Shown one piece after another: positions 1 through 5,995 of a DNA stretch of 6,935 nt. Both the position numbers and the translations under genes were made by a program. The notes beneath the pieces are model-generated. The model did not search any database and had not been told where the DNA came from. It worked only from the letters and a program-made list of their open reading frames with translations. The stretch is from Clostridia bacterium (lineage in GTDB: Bacteria > Bacillota_A > Clostridia > Oscillospirales > CAG-272), in NCBI GenBank assembly GCA_017462145.1, contig JAFTRT010000181.1:1-6935 (forward strand). Direction: 5' to 3'. Numbering within the stretch: position 1 is the stretch's first letter; each line of letters begins with the position of its first letter.

Positions 1-116
1 AGAGAGCGGAGAGGTGCTTCGCAGCCGTCGATACCGACAGGCTCTGCGATACCGATACCGGCGGCCTCCGCTTCGCAAAGTGCGGCAAAGCGTGCTTTCT
101 CCTCGGCGGTAATCAT
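1..116 (-). CDS. Unidentified gene, 5' end only (last visible gene of the efflux operon)
   Basis: The frame opens with ATG at 116-114 and stays open to the left edge, giving 38 visible codons and no stop. The protein begins MITAEEKARFAALCEAEAAG and continues with an alternating hydrophobic stretch (GIGIAEPVGIDG). I do not recognise the family; the fragment is too short, and no signal peptide or membrane segment is visible. Its ATG overlaps the TGA stop of the preceding ABC gene as ATGA (4 bp), which is typical of translational coupling, and only a weak G-rich stretch lies upstream as a ribosome binding site. By position it is the fourth gene of the MarR/ABC operon and may share its regulation. 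The overlap and the Glu/Ala-rich start typical of soluble proteins argue for a real gene; the function is unknown. Confidence 0.6.
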   Translation of the reverse strand, partial: MITAEEKARFAALCEAEAAGIGIAEPVGIDGCEAPLRS

Positions 117-1999
117 GTAGCAATCCCCGCAAACTGATTTCGATACAGCTTTTCGTATTCTCCGCCACGGGCCAACAGCTCCTCGTGATTTCCTGCCTCG
201 GCTACATGGCCGTCCTGAATCACCACGATGCAATCGGCATCCCGAATGGTAGAAAGACGGTGAGCAATGATCAAAGAGGTTCGATTCTTCATCAACGCCA
301 CCATGGCTTTCTGAATGTGCATCTCGGTACGGGTATCCACACTGGAGGTAGCCTCGTCCAAGATCAGAATCTTCGGGTCAGCCAACACGGCTCTGGCAAT
401 GGCCAAGAGCTGTCTTTGTCCTTGCGACAGATTGCTTCCCGACTCGGTGAGCATGGTATCGTAGCCCTCGGGAAGCCGCTCAATGAAACGATCGGCATGC
501 GCCAAGGCGGCAGCCGCCTTCATCTCATCATCGGTCGCATCTTCTCTGCCATATTTAATATTGGCACGGATGGTATCCGAAAAGAGCACGGTGTCTTGCA
601 GTACGATACCGATGGAGCGGCGAAGGGTCGCCTTGGGAATCTCCGTAATATCGGTTCCGTCGATCTCGATCACCCCTCCGTCCAACTCATAGAAGCGGGT
701 AAGCAAATTGACAATGGTGGTCTTTCCCGATCCCGTAGCGCCCACAATCGCAATTTTTTGCCCCCTGCGCACCGAAAGATCCAGCTTGCGGAGCACGGGC
801 TCGTCGGGAACATAGGCAAAATCAATGCTTCGAAATTCAATATTGCCTTCCATTTCACAGATCTCGATCTGCTTGGTTCCCTCGTCGATCTCATCGGCAC
901 TGTCCATAATGGCAAAGATCCGTTCTGCCCCCGCCAACGCAGTGAGAATGGATGCATACTGGTTGGCAATCTCGTTGATGGGACGGGTAAACTTTTTGGA
1001 AAGCTGTAACATGGTTTGAATGCTTCCCACCGTGATGGGACGCATAAAGGTGACGGGATTGAGCATGAAAAAGCCTCCCGAGGCGGCAATGAGCACGTAT
1101 TGAAGATTGCCAAGGAAGTTCATACAAGGCCCCATGATAGAGCCCCAAACACGGGCACGGATACTGCAAACTCGATATTCCTCACTGGTTTCGGCAAATT
1201 CTCTCACAGCCTTGTTCTCTTTCCCGTAGGAAACCACTGTCTGATAGGAGGTAACCATCTCCTCCACGTGTCCGTTCAGCCTGCCCAACAGCGTTTGCCG
1301 CTCTACAAAATATTTCCGCATAAACTTGGTCAGCCGTGTGGAGATCAGAATGGTCAGAGGAATGGTCACACAGGCAATCAAGGCCATGACCCATCCGTAA
1401 TACAGCATCATGGCAAAAGCGCCCACCAGGGTCAGCACGCTGGAAACCAAGGAGGCAATGGATTGGGAGATGGCATTGGATACGTTCTCCACGTCGTTGG
1501 TCATGCGAGACATAATATCACCGTGCCGATGGGTATCGGTATATTGAATGGGCAAACGGGAGATCTTAGCAAACAGATCGTTCCGCATCATATAAACGGT
1601 GTTTTGCGACAGCTTTGCAGCCAACAAGCCTTGCAACAGCGTCATGGTGGCACTGATCGCATACAAAATCCCCATTAGGATCAAACTCTTGACCATGGCT
1701 TCCATATCCACGGTCACCTGTCCACTCTCCGAGATGGAAATCGCATCAATGGCACGGCCCTGCAAAGAGGGGCCGAGAAGATCGGAAACCGTCACCACGA
1801 CCATAATGGCAATCAAACTGACAACCAACAGCTTACTTCTTCCGATGTAGCGCAACAGCTTGCCCAAGGTCTGCTTCCAATTTTTCGGTTTTTCCGCATT
1901 CACACGGGCATGATTCGGCCCGCCGCCTCGCCCGCCGGGTCCCCCCATTGGGCGAAGAGGGGGCATGGAGGCCGTGCTCGGCCGTTTTTGTTCATTCAT
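113..1999 (-). CDS. ABC exporter half-transporter, consensus-site subunit (TM288/YfiC-type), 628 aa
   Basis: This is an inner-membrane multidrug/lipid-type ABC exporter subunit: an N-terminal six-helix transmembrane domain (about residues 50-340) fused to an ATPase domain (about 380-620). Visible motifs, numbered from the ATG at 1999, are Walker A GATGSGKT at 420-427, signature LSQGQ at 524-528, Walker B ILILDEA with Asp548 and catalytic Glu549, and H-loop His580 in IIAHRLS. The catalytic residues are intact, but the signature has Gln in place of the second-last Gly of LSGGQ. This is known in the consensus partner of heterodimeric exporters. The first 45 residues are a Gly/Pro/Arg-rich soluble tail containing GGPGGRGGG. 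I chose ATG 1999 over the upstream GTG at 2008 because AGGTGA at 2010-2005 sits 5 nt before it. The gene overlaps the upstream ABC gene by 8 bp, which predicts co-translation and pairing with that product. The substrate cannot be read from the sequence. Confidence 0.93.
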   Translation of the reverse strand: MNEQKRPSTASMPPLRPMGGPGGRGGGPNHARVNAEKPKNWKQTLGKLLRYIGRSKLLVVSLIAIMVVVTVSDLLGPSLQGRAIDAISISESGQVTVDMEAMVKSLILMGILYAISATMTLLQGLLAAKLSQNTVYMMRNDLFAKISRLPIQYTDTHRHGDIMSRMTNDVENVSNAISQSIASLVSSVLTLVGAFAMMLYYGWVMALIACVTIPLTILISTRLTKFMRKYFVERQTLLGRLNGHVEEMVTSYQTVVSYGKENKAVREFAETSEEYRVCSIRARVWGSIMGPCMNFLGNLQYVLIAASGGFFMLNPVTFMRPITVGSIQTMLQLSKKFTRPINEIANQYASILTALAGAERIFAIMDSADEIDEGTKQIEICEMEGNIEFRSIDFAYVPDEPVLRKLDLSVRRGQKIAIVGATGSGKTTIVNLLTRFYELDGGVIEIDGTDITEIPKATLRRSIGIVLQDTVLFSDTIRANIKYGREDATDDEMKAAAALAHADRFIERLPEGYDTMLTESGSNLSQGQRQLLAIARAVLADPKILILDEATSSVDTRTEMHIQKAMVALMKNRTSLIIAHRLSTIRDADCIVVIQDGHVAEAGNHEELLARGGEYEKLYRNQFAGIAT

Positions 2000-3800
2000 C
2001 CCCCTCACCTCGATTCTTCATTTGAGATTCGTAAATATCACGGTAGGTCTCGTTGGTGGACAGCATCTCATCGTGAGAACCGCATACAACAAGCATAACG
2101 TGATCCAATACCGCAATGCGGTCGGCATGCCGAACGCTGGCGATCCGCTGTGCAATCATAATCACAGTCGTTCCCTCCAGCTGCTCTCGCAAAGATGCGT
2201 GCAAACGGCTTTCGGTTGCCAAGTCCAAAGCCGATGTGGCATCGTCCAGGATCAGCATGTCGGGTTTTCGCACAAGTGCTCTTGCAATGGACATTCTCTG
2301 CTTTTGTCCGCCCGAAAGAGAGGCTCCCTTTTCCGCAATAAAGCTATCGTAGCCATCGGCAAAGCTCTCCACAAACTCCTTGGCCTGTGCCGCTTCTGCG
2401 GCGGCTTGCACCTCCTCGTCGGTGGCATCCTCCTTGCCCCATCGACTATTTTGGGCACTGGTATCGGAAAACAGCTCACTCTTTTGCATGACAAAAGAAA
2501 TTTGACTACGCAAGGCCCGGGTGTCGTACTCCCGAATGGGAACACCGTTGATCTGCACCTCTCCCTCGGTGGCATCGTAAAAGCGCAGAATCAGCTTGAC
2601 CAACGAGCTCTTTCCGCTTCCCGTTGCACCGATAATGGCAAAGGTCTCTCCTTTGCGAATTTCCAAATTGATATCTCGCAATACGGGGCGGCCGATGGCA
2701 GAGGGATAGCGGAAGGATACGTTGCGGAAGGATACCGCCACGTCGCTTTCCTCCCCCACACGCTCACCCGATTGGATCACAGGCTCGGTATCCAGAATCT
2801 CATTGACACGGCGAACCGAAGCCAAAGAACGGGAAATGGATTGCAACAGCATGGTCAGCATCATCATGGACATGAGGACTTGCGTCACGTAAGTGATCGC
2901 CGCCATCATATTGCCCACACTCATCTCGGTGTTGCCCAGATGTTGTATCTTCCAGCCGCCAATGTAAATGATCGCAATGATCACAGCATTCATCACCACC
3001 GTGAGAATGGGATTCATCACCGCCATCATGCGGATCACCCGATAATTGATATCCCGCAACTCTCGGTTGGCACGGCGGAAACGATCTGCCTCGTATTCCT
3101 CACGCACATAGGCCTTGATCACACGAGCCCCCGACACGTTTTCCTGTACCACGGAATTGACTCGATCCAGCTTTTTCTGTACGGTTCCGTACAACGGAAT
3201 GGCCCGTCCCAACACAATGGCCAGCATCAGGATCATAATAGGCAATGCAAACAGCAGAACCACACCAAAATCCACGTCCAAGGACAAAAGCATCAAAATA
3301 CCGCCCACAAAGAACATGGGAGAACGCACCAGCATCCGCAAAAACATCTCGGCAAATTCCACGATCATGGCAACGTCGTTGGTCATACGAGTCACCAAAG
3401 AGCCCGTTGTAAAACGGTCGGTCTGTTCAATGGACAGCGACATGACACGGGCATAAGCATCTCGCCGCAGATCGTGTCCCATGCTTTGGGAAGCCTTAGC
3501 CGCTGTATAGGCACAGCTTACGCCGAACACACCGCCAATCAGTACCACCACCAGCATGAGAACGCCAAAGGTCACAATCACCTGCATTCCCGTATAGGAG
3601 CCCTCTCCGTATAACAGCTTCATCACAAAGCTGCCCAGCTCCGAGCCGGACACGTCGCCCTTTCCCTCAATGCCGCAGTCCACAATGACCGTCATCAGCT
3701 TCGGCAGGCACAGATCGGCAAAAACCTCGCCCATCATCAACAGCGGTGAGATCACCGCAAAAAAGGCATAGGGCTTCAAATATTGAAAGATTCGTTTCAC
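1992..3800 (-). CDS. ABC exporter half-transporter, degenerate-site subunit (TM287/YfiB-type), 602 aa
   Basis: This is the partner subunit of the downstream ABC gene, with a transmembrane domain (about residues 10-320) followed by an ATPase domain (about 345-590). Walker A GATGSGKS is at 391-398 and a canonical signature LSGGQ at 495-499. Walker B reads LILDDATS, so the catalytic Glu is replaced by Asp520, and the H-loop His is replaced by Gln551 (MIAQRIAS). Both changes are the known hallmark of the non-hydrolysing site in heterodimeric exporters such as TM287/288 and BmrCD. Its own intact LSGGQ would complete the active site formed with the other subunit's Walker A/B. The RFTTGSLVTRMTNDV stretch (about 130-145) is typical of the intracellular coupling region. 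The start is GTG at 3800, preceded by AAGGGAGA (3814-3807) at 6 nt. It overlaps the stop of the marR-type gene by 4 bp (GTGA). Gene pair assignment is firm; the exported substrate is unknown. Confidence 0.94.
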   Translation of the reverse strand: MKRIFQYLKPYAFFAVISPLLMMGEVFADLCLPKLMTVIVDCGIEGKGDVSGSELGSFVMKLLYGEGSYTGMQVIVTFGVLMLVVVLIGGVFGVSCAYTAAKASQSMGHDLRRDAYARVMSLSIEQTDRFTTGSLVTRMTNDVAMIVEFAEMFLRMLVRSPMFFVGGILMLLSLDVDFGVVLLFALPIMILMLAIVLGRAIPLYGTVQKKLDRVNSVVQENVSGARVIKAYVREEYEADRFRRANRELRDINYRVIRMMAVMNPILTVVMNAVIIAIIYIGGWKIQHLGNTEMSVGNMMAAITYVTQVLMSMMMLTMLLQSISRSLASVRRVNEILDTEPVIQSGERVGEESDVAVSFRNVSFRYPSAIGRPVLRDINLEIRKGETFAIIGATGSGKSSLVKLILRFYDATEGEVQINGVPIREYDTRALRSQISFVMQKSELFSDTSAQNSRWGKEDATDEEVQAAAEAAQAKEFVESFADGYDSFIAEKGASLSGGQKQRMSIARALVRKPDMLILDDATSALDLATESRLHASLREQLEGTTVIMIAQRIASVRHADRIAVLDHVMLVVCGSHDEMLSTNETYRDIYESQMKNRGEGDE

Positions 3801-4273
3801 ACTCGTTCTCCCTTCTCGGGCAACAGATTGCTCCGTATTCTCCCCAACAGCTCCATCAGCGTCTCAATTTCTGCCGGCGTTAGACCCTCCAACGCCATCG
3901 CATCGGTGGCGCACAGAGTGGTTCGAATCTGATCGTCCAACATTCTTCCCTCGTCGGTCAGGGTGACCCACACCTTTCGGTGATCCTCCGGGTCTTGTCG
4001 GCGACTGACCAAGCCCTCCTGCTCCATTTTACGCAAAATGGCACTGACACTGGGGGCTTTCAAATGGGTCTGCTCCGCCAACTGGCGCTGAGACAGCGAC
4101 CCTTGGTGGGCCAATAGAGGCATAATCATCCGTGCTCCCGGCTGTGACATCACACCCTCACAGATCCTCTGCTCTCGGATCCTGCCGTGAAACAGTCTGG
4201 CAATATCGTGACAAAGCTTGACAGGATTTTGTTTTCCCCCGCTTTGTTCCCTGCTTTCATGGGTTTGTTTCAT
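3797..4273 (-). CDS. MarR-family transcriptional regulator, 158 aa
   Basis: This is a small winged-helix DNA-binding protein of normal MarR length. It has an N-terminal dimerisation region (about residues 15-55), a helix-turn-helix at about 59-91 (SLSQRQLAEQTHLKAPSVSA and following), and a basic wing at about 94-109 (DPEDHRKVWVTLTDEG), which is the most conserved part of the family. A C-terminal helical dimerisation segment containing LTPAEIETLMELLGRI follows. The start is ATG 4273, preceded by AGGAGGA (4287-4281) at 7 nt; a longer reading from TTG 4318 has no such site. It is the first gene of the operon and overlaps the ABC gene after it by 4 bp. It lies directly behind a strong promoter with a palindromic operator, so it most likely represses itself and the exporter. 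MarR proteins usually release DNA on binding small aromatic or drug-like ligands. Which ligand applies here is not visible. Confidence 0.93.
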   Translation of the reverse strand: MKQTHESREQSGGKQNPVKLCHDIARLFHGRIREQRICEGVMSQPGARMIMPLLAHQGSLSQRQLAEQTHLKAPSVSAILRKMEQEGLVSRRQDPEDHRKVWVTLTDEGRMLDDQIRTTLCATDAMALEGLTPAEIETLMELLGRIRSNLLPEKGERV

Positions 4274-4280
4274 TGGAAAA

Positions 4281-4287
4281 TCCTCCT
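4281..4287 (-). promoter_or_regulatory. Ribosome binding site that fixes the marR-type start
   Basis: AGGAGGA on the minus strand lies 7 nt before ATG 4273, a near-perfect Shine-Dalgarno at ideal spacing. It decides for this ATG over the in-frame TTG 45 nt upstream. Confidence 0.9.
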
Positions 4288-4300
4288 TTGTTACCAAAAC

Positions 4301-4308
4301 AACCGGTT
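4301..4308. repeat. Short palindrome AACCGGTT in the operon leader
   Basis: An 8-bp perfect palindrome in the 5' untranslated leader, between the predicted transcription start and the ribosome binding site. It differs in sequence from the main operator, so it is probably not a second copy. It could be an independent regulator site or chance. Confidence 0.25.
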
Positions 4309-4321
4309 CAAAAAACAAATC

Positions 4322-4335
4322 GTTAGTTAACTAAC
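4322..4335. promoter_or_regulatory. Probable MarR operator: 14-bp perfect palindrome over the start site
   Basis: GTTAGTTAACTAAC is self-complementary over all 14 bases. It begins two bases downstream of the -10 box and spans the expected transcription start (about 4331), so a bound dimer would block RNA polymerase. MarR-family operators are typically AT-rich palindromes of this size in the promoter of their own gene. That this operon's regulator binds here is inferred from position. Confidence 0.75.
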
Positions 4336-4337
4336 TA

Positions 4338-4366
4338 ATTATATCACACATGGTGAAATCTGTCAA
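4338..4366 (-). promoter_or_regulatory. Consensus sigma-A promoter of the MarR/ABC operon
   Basis: On the minus strand the -35 box TTGACA (4366-4361) and the -10 box TATAAT (4343-4338) are both perfect consensus, separated by exactly 17 nt. The -10 extension TGTGA lacks a TGn element. The predicted start is near 4331, giving a leader of about 58 nt to ATG 4273. A promoter this strong fits tight repression by the overlapping operator. Confidence 0.9.
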
Positions 4367-4380
4367 GCATGGAAACAATT

Positions 4381-4572
4381 TTCTTTTTTGTCCGAATGGT
4401 CAAAATACCGATGAATCAAGATTTCGAAAAAAATTGGCTTGAAAGCGCAATATTGTAACGCATGATTTGGACGGCAAAACAAAAAATAATAGTGTGATTT
4501 CCTTGTTCGATCGTTCGCCGTTTCCAACAAGGAGATCACAGCAAAAAATCAATCAAATAAGGAAGAAACGTC
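4381..4572 (+). promoter_or_regulatory. AT-rich upstream region of spoIVB; promoter not firmly identified
   Basis: This intergenic stretch should hold the spoIVB promoter. In Bacillus subtilis that gene is read by the forespore factors sigma-F and sigma-G. The best sigma-A-like pair is TTGAAA (4439-4444) with CATGAT (4461-4466) at 16 nt. A sigma-G-like -35 (GCATG, 4460-4464) has only a poorly spaced AATAATA (4485-4491, 20 nt away). Neither is convincing. Just before the gene, GGAAG (4561-4565) lies 7 nt from ATG 4573 as the ribosome binding site. No other gene is seen here. Confidence 0.35.
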
Positions 4573-5724
4573 ATGGCAAAAAAACAAGTCCGCACCCTTT
4601 CTTTGCTGTTTGCCTTGCTTCTGACGTGCTGGAGCTGTCTTGCCCTTCCCACCGTTGCGGGAGCGGCCGAGTGGACCTCGGACTGCACGTCTGCCGCCGA
4701 TTGGGATCACACCGGTCTTCCGTTTGGAGCCTCCGACTCGGTTCCAACCGCCTCGACCTGTTTCAGTCAGACCGAGCTTTCTCGGCTTCGGGTCTGCTTG
4801 GGCGGAATGCCCTTTGGCGTCAAATTTATGACCGACGGGATCTTCGTGGTCGGATTTTCCGATGTGGACACCTCAAGCGGCAGCAGCAATCCTGCCCGTT
4901 CCGCAGGACTGAAGATCGGAGATACCATTCTTCGTGCCGACGGAACGCCCTTGGAAAGTGCCGCAGAGCTGACCTCCTTGGTGGAAAACGGAGAAGGCCG
5001 AGCCATTACCTTGAGCTGCTCCCGAAACGGAAATGCCTTTGAATGTCGGCTGATTCCATCTTATTCCAAGCAGGAAAAGCGGTATAAAACCGGGCTGTAC
5101 GTTCGGGACAGCGGAGCAGGCATCGGAACCGTTACCTTTATTCTTCCCCAAACCCAAGCATTTTGCGGCTTGGGCCACGGGATCTGTGACGGCGAGAGCG
5201 GTGCACTGATTCCCATAGAGCGGGGCTCTGTGGTGGATGTGACCATCAACGGCTTGGTCAAAGGGCTATCCGGCTCCCCCGGAGAGGTCAAAGGCTATTT
5301 TTCCTCCGGAAAAACAGGAACGCTGTTGGGCAATACCCATTGCGGTGTATACGGTGTGTTGGCAAAGCTCCCCGCCCTCGCCTCTGCCTCCGGAACCGTT
5401 CCCGTTGCCCATCGGACGGAGCTGACCGAGGGAAAGGCCTATCTGTGCGCCTCGTTGGATGGCAATACGGTCAAGCAATACGAAGTGGAGATCTCCAATA
5501 TTCAACGGGATTCCCAATCCAATAAATGCTTTACCGTTCACGTCACCGACCCGGAGCTGATCTCCAAAACGGGGGGAATTATCCAAGGCATGAGCGGCTC
5601 GCCTCTGCTCCAAAACGGCAAGCTGGTTGGAGCGGTCACCCACGTGCTCATCAACGATCCCACCACGGGATACGGCATTTTCATTGAGAATATGCTCAAT
5701 CAGATGGGAGACATGATCAGGTAA
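4573..5724 (+). CDS. spoIVB: SpoIVB serine peptidase (family S55) with PDZ domain, 383 aa
   Basis: This is a sporulation signalling protease. In B. subtilis SpoIVB is secreted from the forespore into the intermembrane space and cleaves SpoIVFA (and BofA), releasing the SpoIVFB protease to process pro-sigma-K. Residues about 8-30 form a hydrophobic signal/anchor. A PDZ domain spans about 76-165, with carboxylate-binding loop GGMPFGVKF and SAGLKIGDTILRADG. The S55 peptidase domain follows from GLYVRDSGAGIGTVTF. The triad by family comparison is His202 (GLGHGICD), Asp326 (HVTDPEL) and Ser341 (QGMSGSPL). The Asp-Ser distance of 15 equals that in the B. subtilis protein, and the C-terminus (GAVTHVLINDPTTGYGI) is strongly conserved. 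ATG 4573 is supported by GGAAG at 7 nt and by the signal segment immediately after. Length is slightly below that of the Bacillus protein. It is divergent from the efflux operon, and spo0A, its usual downstream neighbour, is absent. Confidence 0.95.
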   Translation: MAKKQVRTLSLLFALLLTCWSCLALPTVAGAAEWTSDCTSAADWDHTGLPFGASDSVPTASTCFSQTELSRLRVCLGGMPFGVKFMTDGIFVVGFSDVDTSSGSSNPARSAGLKIGDTILRADGTPLESAAELTSLVENGEGRAITLSCSRNGNAFECRLIPSYSKQEKRYKTGLYVRDSGAGIGTVTFILPQTQAFCGLGHGICDGESGALIPIERGSVVDVTINGLVKGLSGSPGEVKGYFSSGKTGTLLGNTHCGVYGVLAKLPALASASGTVPVAHRTELTEGKAYLCASLDGNTVKQYEVEISNIQRDSQSNKCFTVHVTDPELISKTGGIIQGMSGSPLLQNGKLVGAVTHVLINDPTTGYGIFIENMLNQMGDMIR

Positions 5725-5744
5725 TCAGTAAAAGTGAAGAGTGA

Positions 5745-5921
5745 ACAAGTAATGAGCAGGAACGGCGAGAGCAGATCGACCAACTGTTCACCGATGTGAA
5801 GCACTTTGGGATTACGGAGATCCGAGAACGGCGTTCCCTTGCTCTGTCAAAGCGAATCATGCTGGAAAGTCCGTATTTGCGAGAGCACTCGGGATACAAG
5901 CTGTATGATATCATGCAATAA
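5745..5921 (+). pseudogene. Probable 3' remnant of an unidentified gene (58 codons, no start)
   Basis: An open frame runs from just after TGA 5742-5744 to TAA 5919-5921. It encodes a protein-like, charged sequence: ERREQIDQLFTDVKHFG near the start, a basic/Leu-rich middle (TEIRERRSLALSKRIM), and a GYKLYDIMQ end. There is no ATG, GTG or TTG with a ribosome binding site at its beginning; the first in-frame ATG is residue 34. An ATG at 5752 lies one frame off and stops after 15 codons. The composition looks like real coding sequence ending in a natural stop, so I read it as the C-terminal tail of a gene whose front was lost or frameshifted. It is not the C-terminus of Spo0A. I do not recognise the family. 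It begins 20 nt after spoIVB ends. Confidence 0.45.
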
Positions 5922-5924
5922 AAA

Positions 5925-5971
5925 CAACACAAGCCACGGGCAACCCTTTGGGTTGCCCGTGGCTTGTGTTG
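5925..5971 (-). terminator. Intrinsic terminator with 22-bp perfect stem
   Basis: Arms 5925-5946 and 5950-5971 are exact reverse complements (22 bp, GC-rich toward the loop) around a TTT loop. Read on the minus strand, the hairpin is followed at once by TTTTTATT (5924-5917), giving a Rho-independent terminator 24 nt after the stop of the glycosidase gene. On the plus strand it is followed by CAAAAG, with no T-run, so it is not an efficient terminator for spoIVB. The stem is unusually long for a terminator. Confidence 0.9.
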
Positions 5972-5995
5972 CAAAAGACGGATACACCGCTGTGG

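Noticed and set aside
185..1678. Plus-strand open frames of 274 and 220 codons antisense to the second ABC gene
   Set aside because: Same antisense composition artefact; all ABC motifs lie on the minus strand.
2000..2008. Alternative GTG start for the second ABC gene
   Set aside because: The ATG at 1999 has AGGTGA at ideal spacing, and part of the GTG codon falls within that ribosome binding site.
1965..3614. 549-codon open frame on the plus strand, antisense to the first ABC gene
   Set aside because: Its product is His/Gln/Asn-rich with no recognisable domain, as expected from the complement of a real gene. The minus-strand frame encodes an unmistakable ABC protein over the same bases, and no ribosome binding site supports the antisense start.
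4274..4318. 15-codon N-terminal extension of the MarR-type gene from TTG
   Set aside because: It would run through the AGGAGGA ribosome binding site and the leader; MarR length is normal without it.
4460..4491. Possible sigma-G promoter for spoIVB (GCATG and AATAATA)
   Set aside because: The spacing of 20 nt is longer than the usual 17-18 and the -10 lacks its leading C, so I list it only as a weak candidate in the intergenic entry.
4467..5042. Plus-strand frame of 191 codons overlapping the start of spoIVB
   Set aside because: It begins at TTG without a ribosome binding site, its product is Arg/Ser/Cys-rich, and it shares most of its length with the clearly real spoIVB frame.
5725..5921. 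Possible truncated spo0A after spoIVB
   Set aside because: The residues do not resemble the Spo0A receiver or DNA-binding domain or its C-terminus.
5925..5971. Hairpin as a CRISPR repeat or transposon end
   Set aside because: It is a single inverted repeat with no second copy, no spacers and no flanking transposase; the T-run and position explain it as a terminator.
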